From NCBI GenBank assembly GCA_031404155.1, contig JANNGZ010000109.1, positions 1 to 8,282 of the forward strand: 8,282 bases of DNA, in the 5' to 3' direction. Made by a program: the position numbers and the translations under genes. The notes below the pieces were generated by a model. The model was not told the DNA's origin, did not search any database, and was given only the letters and a program-made list of their open reading frames with translations. Numbering within the stretch: position 1 is the stretch's first letter; each line of letters opens with the position of its first letter. Of the stretch, positions 1 to 5,549 are shown one piece after another. The stretch is from JANNGZ01 sp031404155. Lineage in GTDB: Bacteria > Pseudomonadota > Gammaproteobacteria > Burkholderiales > Burkholderiaceae_C.

Positions 1-14
1 AGCTACACCAATGA

Positions 15-37
15 ACCGGGCCGATGTTCGGCCGGGT
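15..37. other. Hairpin upstream of the IS110 transposase relic
   Basis: A near-perfect inverted repeat is visible: ACC at 15-17 pairs with GGT at 35-37, there is one G/G mismatch, and GGCCGA at 19-24 pairs with TCGGCC at 28-33 around a TGT loop. It lies 27 bases before the transposase start. Some IS110-family elements encode a structured guide (bridge) RNA in the non-coding end flanking the recombinase, so this could be the 3' part of such a region. Only 64 bases precede the start codon in this window, so the element end cannot be placed. It could equally be a chance GC-rich stem. Confidence 0.4.
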
Positions 38-64
38 CGTTGCGAATTCACGAGGAAATGTGCC

Positions 65-196
65 ATGAGTAAATCTAGCACCACCACCTTGTGCGTCGGC
101 TGCACTTTTCACTTGGACAGCATCGACATCGCTGTGGCCGAACCCGGCCGGGACGGCGAAGTGCCTTGGGGTCAGCCACCGCTGACGTGGTGGTAG
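65..196 (+). pseudogene. IS110-family transposase, N-terminal fragment (decayed)
   Basis: The 43-residue reading frame matches, from memory, the N-terminus of IS110-family DEDD transposases. VGCTFHLDSIDIAVAEP aligns with the family's usual VGLDVHKDSIDIAVAEP, followed by GRDGEV. The start is supported by GAGG at 52-55, nine bases before ATG 65. The first catalytic aspartate of the DEDD set (in GLDVHKDS) is gone, because the segment reads GCTFHLDS. After GEV the frame appears to shift: another forward frame over about 168-200 reads GSATADVVVAL, resembling the family's GTIGGDLAAL. Intact members are roughly 300-400 residues, so about 85-90% of the gene is missing and the relic stops at the 3' end of the neighbouring methyltransferase. 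It cannot be active. The rest of the element may have been deleted, with the junction near 200. Confidence 0.72.
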
Positions 197-198
197 CA

Positions 199-909
199 CT
201 ACCCCGGCCGCCGCGCCCTCACATGCCAGCCGAAGGACAACAACTCGCTGGACTTGCGCCGCGCCCGCGGGCCGTCGAGTGAGGCCATCAGGCGCACGCT
301 CAGGCGTGCGATCAACAGCAGCAGCCAGCTCAGCGGGTCGACGATCCAGCCCGAGTAGCGGCGCCGCACCGAGCCGACACGGCCGAGTTCCTGGTCGATG
401 AAATCGAAGTAGCCGCCGTTGGGTTCGAGGGTTTCGATCGCCAGGCCCAGGCGCTCCAGATGATGGCGGTAGAAGTACTCCGAGAAGCCGGTGGCGAAGT
501 GGTAGGGCGCAAAGTGGGTCAGGCTCGCAAACGGCGCAGTGAGGATCAGAGCGCCACCGGGTTTGAGCAGGCGGCTTAGCTTCTCGACCGCACGCACCGG
601 GTCGGTGACATGTTCGAGCACCTCGGTACAGAGCACCGCATCGAAGCCCTCGGCTTCGGGGATCTCGTAGAGGTCGCAGACAAAGTCGAGGTGGTGGGTG
701 TCCCAGCGTTGGGTGTGCAGACCGCGCTGGTTGCCCGCGCCGTCGTATTGCGCAATGTCCTGCGCGCGGTAGTTCAGGTGCGCGCAATGCGGCTTGTAGG
801 CACATTCGCCGGCGCCCACGTCTAGCAGCGTGTGGCCGGCGGGCAGCCGCGAAAGTTGATCCACCACCCAGGCATGGCGTGCGTCGGCGTTGCGCAGCCG
901 CAGCGCCAT
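199..909 (-). CDS. Class I SAM-dependent methyltransferase (Methyltransf_11 type)
   Basis: This 236-residue cytosolic enzyme is predicted to transfer a methyl group from S-adenosylmethionine to an unknown acceptor. The SAM-binding motif I is LLDVGAGECAY (28-38). An acidic motif-II position is seen at D51 (RAQDIAQYD), FDAVLCTEVLEHV (89-101) is the post-II region typical of type 11 domains, and LKPGGALILTAPF (115-127) is motif III. The C-terminal third has a hydrophobic stretch, DPLSWLLLLIARL (191-203), which may contact membrane or a lipid-linked substrate. The start ATG overlaps the stop of the upstream FkbM gene (TGATG) and has AAGG ten bases before it, so translation is probably coupled. 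The longer open frame upstream is only antisense/out-of-frame sequence of the FkbM gene. The genetic context suggests a glycan or glycolipid substrate. The stop codon sits beside the IS110 relic, but the ending FGWHVRARRPG looks natural for the family. Confidence 0.85.
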   Translation of the reverse strand: MALRLRNADARHAWVVDQLSRLPAGHTLLDVGAGECAYKPHCAHLNYRAQDIAQYDGAGNQRGLHTQRWDTHHLDFVCDLYEIPEAEGFDAVLCTEVLEHVTDPVRAVEKLSRLLKPGGALILTAPFASLTHFAPYHFATGFSEYFYRHHLERLGLAIETLEPNGGYFDFIDQELGRVGSVRRRYSGWIVDPLSWLLLLIARLSVRLMASLDGPRARRKSSELLSFGWHVRARRPG

Positions 910-1619
910 CACCAAACCGCCTTGTCGACGAAGAGCTTGTTGATGTGCGTGTCGGCATACACGAAGTAGCCGCAGTCGAGCAGGTGCTGCTCGATGCCGT
1001 CGACCTGCCGGCCCTCGCGCCCGGCGGAGTAGACGATCGTCTCGACACAAACCACCTTGGGCCGCCAGCGCTTGAAGTCCAGCGCGCGCAGGATCGCCAG
1101 GTCCAGGCCCTCCACGTCGAGCGAGAGGAAGTCGGGCGCGGCATCGGCGAAATGCGCTTGCAGCACCTCGTTCACCGGGCGCACAGGCAGCTTCAGGGTG
1201 CGTTCGATACGCGCGCGGCCGTTGCTGGCGGCGGCTTGGGCTTCCTCGGCGGAAAAGGTGTTGAGCGTGCGCGCGCTCATCACGAAGAAGTCGAGTTCGC
1301 CGGCCTGGTCGCCGATGCCGATGCCGATGTTCAGGTTCATGTCGCGCGGGCGCTCGCTGACGAAGCGTGCATGCAGGTCGGGGTCGGGCTCGATGTTCAC
1401 GCCGCTGGAGCCGGCTTCGTAGAAGGTGCGCGTGTTGTTGAGGTAGCTCGGGTGGTGCGCGCCGATGTCGAGGTAACTCGGTTTGGCGAGCTTCAGGGTG
1501 TCGAACACGAAGCGGGCGATCATGTCTTCGCCGCATTGCGAGTAGGAGACACGGCCGGCCTCGCCGATGCGGCGCTTCAGGCGGCCAGAGACGCGGTAGA
1601 GCAGCCAGGCAAGGCGCAT
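909..1619 (-). CDS. FkbM-family methyltransferase
   Basis: This 236-residue protein has the hallmarks of FkbM (Methyltransf_21) enzymes, which O-methylate sugars or polyketides using SAM. Visible motifs are SYSQCGEDMI (25-34), the typical entry motif; YLDIGAHHPSYLNNT (49-63), the SAM-binding loop; the acidic IEPDP (76-80); and DFLSLDVEGLDLAIL (163-177), the strongly conserved late motif. The N-terminus MRLAWLLYRVSGRLKRR is short and basic-amphipathic. The open frame extends to 1793, but the extra 58 residues resemble translated promoter DNA, so ATG 1619 is preferred even though no good Shine-Dalgarno precedes it. The gene is first of a two-gene unit, overlapping the next methyltransferase by one base, and is divergent from the LTA-synthase-like gene. 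In surface-polysaccharide clusters such enzymes usually methylate glycan residues. The actual substrate is not visible here. Confidence 0.88.
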   Translation of the reverse strand: MRLAWLLYRVSGRLKRRIGEAGRVSYSQCGEDMIARFVFDTLKLAKPSYLDIGAHHPSYLNNTRTFYEAGSSGVNIEPDPDLHARFVSERPRDMNLNIGIGIGDQAGELDFFVMSARTLNTFSAEEAQAAASNGRARIERTLKLPVRPVNEVLQAHFADAAPDFLSLDVEGLDLAILRALDFKRWRPKVVCVETIVYSAGREGRQVDGIEQHLLDCGYFVYADTHINKLFVDKAVW

Positions 1620-1698
1620 CGTTGAAGCCGCGAGCAGCGGGCGGTTTGGCGCAGGACGCAGGCGCGTGCAGGAACCGCGCGACGGGTGCGAGCAGCGA

Positions 1699-1726
1699 TT
1701 CAGCAGCCGCAAGCGGTCGTTATGAT
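1699..1726 (+). promoter_or_regulatory. Candidate sigma-70 promoter for the LTA-synthase-like gene
   Basis: TATGAT at 1721-1726 differs from the TATAAT -10 consensus at one position and stands out in GC-rich surroundings. A weak -35 match, TTCAGC, lies at 1699-1704 with a 16-base spacer. Transcription would start near 1733 and give a leader of about 110 bases. This was found by eye only and the -35 match is poor. Confidence 0.4.
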
Positions 1727-1727
1727 A
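1722..1727 (-). promoter_or_regulatory. Candidate -10 box for the methyltransferase pair
   Basis: Read on the minus strand, the same AT-rich island gives TATCAT, one mismatch from TATAAT, about 100 bases upstream of the FkbM start. No convincing -35 element is seen on this strand. If real, the two divergent units would share overlapping promoters and compete for polymerase. Confidence 0.25.
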
Positions 1728-1783
1728 GCCCGCGCCTCGACCCTCGCCACCTGCTAGCACGCCCCTGTTGCACGCCTCTGTCG

Positions 1784-1821
1784 CACGCCCCACGCCGTAC
1801 CCTCACGCCCCACGCCGCACC
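1784..1821. repeat. Two-copy 20-bp tandem repeat in the 5' leader
   Basis: CACGCCCCACGCCGTACC (1784-1801) is repeated at 1804-1821 with a single T-to-C change, a period of 20 bases. It ends 19 bases before the preferred start codon of the LTA-synthase-like gene, in a stretch with no visible Shine-Dalgarno. It could be a simple duplication or a binding site, and no function is evident. Confidence 0.6.
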
Positions 1822-1840
1822 GCCCCCGCCCACCGCCTCG

Positions 1841-3811
1841 ATGACGCCAGCCCCACCTGCCACAGCCTTCACCGCGGGCCCGCCATCGGCCCTGCACACC
1901 GGGCGGCAGCTGGCGGCAACGCTGCTCAAACTCTTCGGCTTGTGGCTCCTGGTGTGCACGCTCGGCCGCAGCGTGATGTTCGCCTGGCAGCAGACACGTT
2001 TTGCCGAACTCGGCGGTGCGATGCAGGCGATGGCCTTCGTGCAGGGCCTGCGCCTGGACACGATGCTGTTCAGCTTCTTCTTGCTGCCGCTGGTGCTGCT
2101 GCTCACGCTGGCGCCGTCGGTGTTGCAGCGGCCGGTGGGCCTGCTGGTGCGCGGCTGGGCGCTGGCCACCTTGCTCTTGATCGTGTTCGTCGAGATCGCG
2201 AGCTTTCCGTTTTTTGCCGAGTACGACGTGCGGCCGAACATCCTCTTTGTCGAGTACCTGGCGTACCCGGTAGAGGTGGCGTCGATGCTGTGGAAGGACC
2301 AGCGGCTCAACCTGGCCTTGTCGGCGGTGGCGCTGGGGCTCGCCACCTGGCTCTTCTTTCGCCTGCGGGCCTTCGACGGCGTCCACGCTTTGCTGGGCGC
2401 GGCGTGGTGGCGGCGCGCGCTGTGGTGCCTGCCGCTGCTGCTGCTGCTGGCGCTGGGCATCCGCTCCTCGCTCGGGCACCGCCCGGCCAACATCTCCGAA
2501 GCGCTGTACTCGCCCAACCGGGTGGCCAACGAGGTGGCAAAAAATGCGCTCTACAGCGTCGGCTACGACGTTTACCGCGCGCGCAAGGACGGCTCGCGCA
2601 AGGCGCCCCAGTACGGCGAGATGCCGATGGACGAAGCCTATGCGCGGGCGCTCAAGCTCTTCGGCCTGACGCCCGGCGACCCCAAGGCGCCGTTCTCGCG
2701 CGTGATCCAGCCGACGCACCCCGCCGCCGCGCCGCGCAACCTGGTGCTGCTGGTGCAGGAGAGCGTGGGCGCGCAGTTCGTGGGCTACACCGGCGCGGCG
2801 CAGAGCCTGATGCCCAACCTGGACGCGCTGTCCCAGGAGAGCCTCGCCTTCACCCGCCTGTACTCCAACGGCACGCGCAGCATCCGGGGCCTGTCGGCGA
2901 TGAGCTCGGGTTTCCTGCCGGTGATCGGCGAGGGCGTGCTCAAGCGCCCGAAGAGCCAGAGCGGATTTTTCACGCTGGCCTCGCTGCTCAAGCCGCTGGG
3001 CTACCACGCCAGTTTCATCTACGGCGGCGAAGCGCGCTTCGACGACATGAAGACCTGGTACCTCGGCAATGGCTTCGACGAGGTAATCGAGCAGAAGGAC
3101 TACGTCAAGCCCGGCTTCGTCAGCACCTGGGGCGTAAGCGACGAAGACCTGATGCAAAAGGCGCACGAACGTTTCATGGCCCACCACGCGGCGGGCAAAC
3201 CCTTCGTCAGCGTGGTGTTCAGCTCGTCGAACCACACCCCCTTCGAATTGCCCGAGGGCAAGATCGAGTGGGTGCCCGGCGTGCCCAAGTTCTCGGTCAA
3301 GAACGCGGTCAAGTACGCCGACTACGCGATCGGCCGCTTCTTCGCTCTCGCCAAGGCCTCGCCGTATTACGCCAACACCGTGTTCGTGGTGGTGGCCGAC
3401 CACAACGTGCGGGTGTATGGCGACGACGCGGTGCCGGTGCCCGGCTTCCACATTCCCGGGCTGGTGCATCTGGCCGGCGTCGCGCCCCAGCGCTTCGAGG
3501 GCATCGCCTCGCAGCCCGACCTGCTGGCCACTGCGCTCGGCATGGTCGGTGTGCCGCTGCGGGTGCCGGTGCTCGGCACGTCGGTGGTGACACCGGGACG
3601 CCAGGAGTTCGTGCTGATGCAGTTCAACGACAGCTACGGCTTTCGCCGCGGCGACGAGGTGGCGGTGTTGCGCCCCGGCGTGCCGCCGCTCACCCAGCGT
3701 TATGCCGACAGCCGCCTGCACCCCGCGCCGCCGAACCCGGACTTGCTGCGCGATGGTCTGTCGCTGCTGCATGTGACCGAGGATCTCTACGAACGCCGGC
3801 TCTTTCGCTGA
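1841..3811 (+). CDS. LTA synthase family phosphoglycerol transferase (sulfatase fold, inner membrane)
   Basis: This 656-residue protein has the architecture of LtaS/OpgB: about five N-terminal membrane helices (near 23-48, 67-92, 98-125, 155-174 and 193-208), a linker, then an extracytoplasmic sulfatase-fold domain from about residue 299. The metal and nucleophile positions known from LtaS are all represented: Glu307 in LVQES, Thr345 in SNGTRS, and Asp520-His521 in VVADHN. His465 in SSSNHTPF fits the substrate-binding histidine. The length is normal for the family. Such enzymes transfer phosphoglycerol from phosphatidylglycerol. Gram-negative members modify periplasmic glucans or other envelope glycans, and the acceptor here is unknown. 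ATG 1841 keeps all membrane helices and excludes a low-complexity extension encoded by the promoter region (the frame is open from 1622), but no Shine-Dalgarno is visible. The WaaA-like gene follows 93 bases downstream on the same strand. Confidence 0.88.
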   Translation: MTPAPPATAFTAGPPSALHTGRQLAATLLKLFGLWLLVCTLGRSVMFAWQQTRFAELGGAMQAMAFVQGLRLDTMLFSFFLLPLVLLLTLAPSVLQRPVGLLVRGWALATLLLIVFVEIASFPFFAEYDVRPNILFVEYLAYPVEVASMLWKDQRLNLALSAVALGLATWLFFRLRAFDGVHALLGAAWWRRALWCLPLLLLLALGIRSSLGHRPANISEALYSPNRVANEVAKNALYSVGYDVYRARKDGSRKAPQYGEMPMDEAYARALKLFGLTPGDPKAPFSRVIQPTHPAAAPRNLVLLVQESVGAQFVGYTGAAQSLMPNLDALSQESLAFTRLYSNGTRSIRGLSAMSSGFLPVIGEGVLKRPKSQSGFFTLASLLKPLGYHASFIYGGEARFDDMKTWYLGNGFDEVIEQKDYVKPGFVSTWGVSDEDLMQKAHERFMAHHAAGKPFVSVVFSSSNHTPFELPEGKIEWVPGVPKFSVKNAVKYADYAIGRFFALAKASPYYANTVFVVVADHNVRVYGDDAVPVPGFHIPGLVHLAGVAPQRFEGIASQPDLLATALGMVGVPLRVPVLGTSVVTPGRQEFVLMQFNDSYGFRRGDEVAVLRPGVPPLTQRYADSRLHPAPPNPDLLRDGLSLLHVTEDLYERRLFR

Positions 3812-3818
3812 AGTCATG

Positions 3819-3895
3819 ACGGCCCCCACGCTTGTCGCTTCGCGCCTGCGCTGCCCCCCTGGGGGGCGCAGTCCGGCTTGGGGCGGCCCGGCGCC
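3819..3895. repeat. Palindromic intergenic repeat (REP-like, Burkholderiales type)
   Basis: The gap between the two plus-strand genes is filled by a GC-rich element running from GACGGCCCCCACGC to GGGGCGGCCCGGCGCC. Its core is a hairpin: CTGCG (3846-3850) pairs with CGCAG (3867-3871), and inside it a run of six Cs (3854-3859) faces six Gs (3861-3866). I recall very similar sequences, with a C-run/G-run hairpin followed by GGCTTGGGGCGGCCCGGCGC, recurring between genes in many Burkholderiales genomes. No T-tract follows, so it is not a classic terminator, but the structure may pause transcription or protect mRNA ends. Confidence 0.65.
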
Positions 3896-3904
3896 GGACT
3901 AGCC

Positions 3905-5209
3905 ATGCTCAGCGCCCTCGTCCGCGCCCTCTACACCGCGGTGCTCTGTGCCGGGGCGCCGCTGCGTTCGGCGAGCGCACGTTGGCGCGCGATCACCGAC
4001 CGCCGCGCCTGGGGCGACTACCTCGCGCGCACGGCCCACTATGCCGAGCCGGCGCTGAGCGGCAACGTGGTCTGGCTGGACATTGGCGAGGACTCGGATG
4101 TGGCCGTGGCACCGCGCCTGGTGCAGGCGCTGCGCGAGCGTTTGCCGCAGATGCGCCTGGTGATCACGCTGCGCTCGCAGGCCCACCGCAACGCCCTGCG
4201 GCTGCTGCCGCGCGAGGGAGACTCGCGGCTGTGGCTGCCGATCGACACCCCGCTGGCAGTGCGCCGCTTCCTGCGCCACCACCGGCCCAGCGTGGGCGTG
4301 GTGCTCGACGGCCTGCCGCGGCCGAACCTGATGGCTGCGGCGCGGCGACTGCGGGTGCCGATGGTGTTGGCCAACGCACGCGCCCACGACGCGCGGGCGC
4401 ACGATGCCCGGTCGCAGGGCCCGTTTGGCGCATCGCTGCTGCTGCGAACCGCGATGCGGCGCTTTGCGCTCGTGCTCTCGCAAACCGGCCGCGATGCGAT
4501 GGTCCTGCGCCGCAGCGGTGGCGTCACCGTGGACGTGTGCGGCAGCCTGCGCCTGGACTTCATGCCGTCGCCGAAGCTGGTGGCGCGTGGCATCGAGTGG
4601 CGCCAGAGCCTCACGCGCGAGGTGGTGCTCGCCGCCGACACCCATGCCGGCGAAGAGGCGCAGCTGATCGAACTGTGGCGGCGCCACCAGGCGCCGCGGC
4701 CCTTGCTGGTGATCGCACCCAACGACGCCGCGCGTTATGACGAAGTGGCCGCGCTGGTCGAACATGCCGGCCTGTGGCAGGCGCGGCGCAGCGGCTGGCG
4801 CGGCCACCCGCCGCCCGACGTGGCCCGCGCCGATGTCTGGCTCGGGGATTTGCCGGGCGAGATGCCGCTGTACTACGCGATGTCGGACGTGGCGCTGCTC
4901 GGTGGCAGCTTCGAGCCCAACGGCGGCCACAACGTGGTCGAGGCGGCCGGCTGCGGCTGCCCGCTGATCATGGGCCCGCACACCCTGCGCGTGGCCGGCG
5001 AAGCGGAACAGTCGCTCGCCGCGCGGGCCTCCTTGCGCGTGACCGACCTGGCCCAGGGTGTCGAGCAGGCCTTGTCGCTGGCCGACGACCCGATGCGCAA
5101 CGCCTGGGTGGAACGCGCGCTGGGCTTTTCCGCGCAACACCGCGGCGCGGCCGAACGCATGGCCGACCGCATCGTGCGGGTGATGGGCAGCGAGGCGGCG
5201 GTGGTGTAG
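3905..5209 (+). CDS. Divergent Kdo transferase-like glycosyltransferase (WaaA/KdtA family)
   Basis: This 434-residue protein aligns along its length with WaaA, the membrane-associated GT-B enzyme that adds Kdo to lipid A precursor at the cytoplasmic face. A short hydrophobic N-terminus (1-20) fits the usual anchor. The C-terminal donor half is well conserved: DTHAGEE (245-251), VWLGDLPGEMPLYYAMSDVA (311-330), GGSFEPNGGHNVVEAA (333-348) and MGPHT (356-360). In the N-terminal half GE (61-62) keeps the catalytic glutamate, but its surroundings (VVWLDIGED) differ from the usual HAVSVGE. The METELWPNL motif is replaced by LDGLPRPNL (134-142), and VPRHPERF by IAPNDAARY (270-278). NARLSERS has become NARAHDARAHDARS, with a duplicated AHDAR. 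It may be a paralogue with altered acceptor or donor use. ATG 3905 is chosen because the upstream TTG 3878 lies inside the intergenic repeat. No clear Shine-Dalgarno precedes either. Confidence 0.8.
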   Translation: MLSALVRALYTAVLCAGAPLRSASARWRAITDRRAWGDYLARTAHYAEPALSGNVVWLDIGEDSDVAVAPRLVQALRERLPQMRLVITLRSQAHRNALRLLPREGDSRLWLPIDTPLAVRRFLRHHRPSVGVVLDGLPRPNLMAAARRLRVPMVLANARAHDARAHDARSQGPFGASLLLRTAMRRFALVLSQTGRDAMVLRRSGGVTVDVCGSLRLDFMPSPKLVARGIEWRQSLTREVVLAADTHAGEEAQLIELWRRHQAPRPLLVIAPNDAARYDEVAALVEHAGLWQARRSGWRGHPPPDVARADVWLGDLPGEMPLYYAMSDVALLGGSFEPNGGHNVVEAAGCGCPLIMGPHTLRVAGEAEQSLAARASLRVTDLAQGVEQALSLADDPMRNAWVERALGFSAQHRGAAERMADRIVRVMGSEAAVV

Positions 5210-5247
5210 CGGTGTAGCGCTGTGTCGGCGCGTCGGCGCGTCGGCGT
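5203..5247. repeat. Two short octamer tandem repeats after the WaaA-like gene
   Basis: GGTGTAGC occurs twice back to back (5203-5210, 5211-5218). The first copy contains the TAG stop of the WaaA-like gene. It is followed at once by GTCGGCGC at 5224-5231 and 5232-5239 and a third copy ending in T at 5240-5247. Both arrays have an eight-base period. They look like replication-slippage products, and no function is evident. Confidence 0.7.
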
Positions 5248-5343
5248 GTGGCGTGTGGGCGTGCCGCAGTCTCGTGCGGTACTGCTTTTAGGAACTCGAA
5301 TGGTTGCTGCGCCTGGCGCTGACCGCGATCGCGGAGCCGACTG

Positions 5344-5393
5344 CGGCGCTGTGCGCCGTTCATGCCCGGGGGCAGAGCCCCGGGCATGAACGG
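5344..5393. terminator. Twin hairpins between convergent genes, probable bidirectional terminator
   Basis: CCGTTCATGCCCGGGG (5356-5371) is perfectly complementary to CCCCGGGCATGAACGG (5378-5393) around a six-base loop, giving a 16-bp stem. A smaller hairpin, CGGCGC (5344-5349) with GCGCCG (5353-5358) and a TGT loop, abuts and slightly overlaps it, so the two stems would be mutually exclusive at their edge. The position between the ends of the WaaA-like gene (plus) and the DUF1501 gene (minus) fits transcription termination in both directions. No T-tract flanks either arm, so it is not a canonical intrinsic terminator. It could also be a dispersed palindromic repeat. Confidence 0.6.
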
Positions 5394-5438
5394 AGCCGGT
5401 CGCCCGCTCTCCTCAGCACGCGCGGCGCGTGCGGTGTG

Positions 5439-5474
5439 GACATGGACATGGACATGGGCATGGGCATGGGCATG
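5439..5474. repeat. Hexanucleotide array: GACATG x3 then GGCATG x3
   Basis: Six contiguous hexamers are present, three GACATG followed by three GGCATG, so the array consists of two homogeneous halves differing by one base. It lies between the hairpin and the end of the DUF1501 gene. It could be translated as His-Gly, Asp/Gly-Met or Trp-Thr/Ala repeats depending on frame, but no gene-like start or context supports translation. It is best read as a microsatellite in the shared 3' untranslated region of two convergent genes. Confidence 0.8.
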
Positions 5475-5525
5475 GGCGCATTGCCTGGCCCGGTCACACC
5501 CTCACCATGGAATGCAAACCGGGAT

Positions 5526-5549
5526 CAGCCCTTCAGCCCTTCAGCCCTT
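5526..5549. repeat. Octamer CAGCCCTT x3 at the 3' end of the DUF1501 gene
   Basis: Three exact copies of CAGCCCTT are followed by a partial fourth (CAG). On the minus strand the unit AAGGGCTG encodes the last Lys-Gly and supplies the TGA stop at 5541-5543, so the coding region ends inside the array. Gain or loss of units would not change the protein, because the first unit read always creates the stop. Confidence 0.8.

Noticed and set aside
1620..1793. N-terminal extension of the FkbM protein by 58 residues
   Set aside because: The extra residues show no conservation that I recognise and overlap the promoter-like island. The family core begins soon after ATG 1619.
1622..1840. N-terminal extension of the LTA-synthase-like protein by 73 residues
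   Set aside because: It is a Pro/Ala/Arg-rich translation of the intergenic region and tandem repeat, and it lacks a ribosome site.
1754..3829. Very long minus-strand open frame (about 690 codons) opposite the LTA-synthase-like gene
   Set aside because: Its translation is low-complexity, rich in Arg, His, Gln and Ala, typical of a frame opposite a GC-rich gene. The plus strand encodes clear membrane helices and a sulfatase domain.
3878..3904. TTG start for the WaaA-like gene, adding nine residues
   Set aside because: The TTG lies in the palindromic repeat. The typical hydrophobic N-terminus begins at ATG 3905.
3899..5140. Long minus-strand open frame opposite the WaaA-like gene
   Set aside because: The His/Arg/Gln-rich composition shows it is antisense shadow of the glycosyltransferase.
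5300..5389. 29-codon plus-strand frame with AGGA at 5290-5293 before its ATG
   Set aside because: The spacing is good, but the peptide is Arg/Ala/Gly-rich, ends inside the hairpin, resembles no known protein and would lie in a 3' region.
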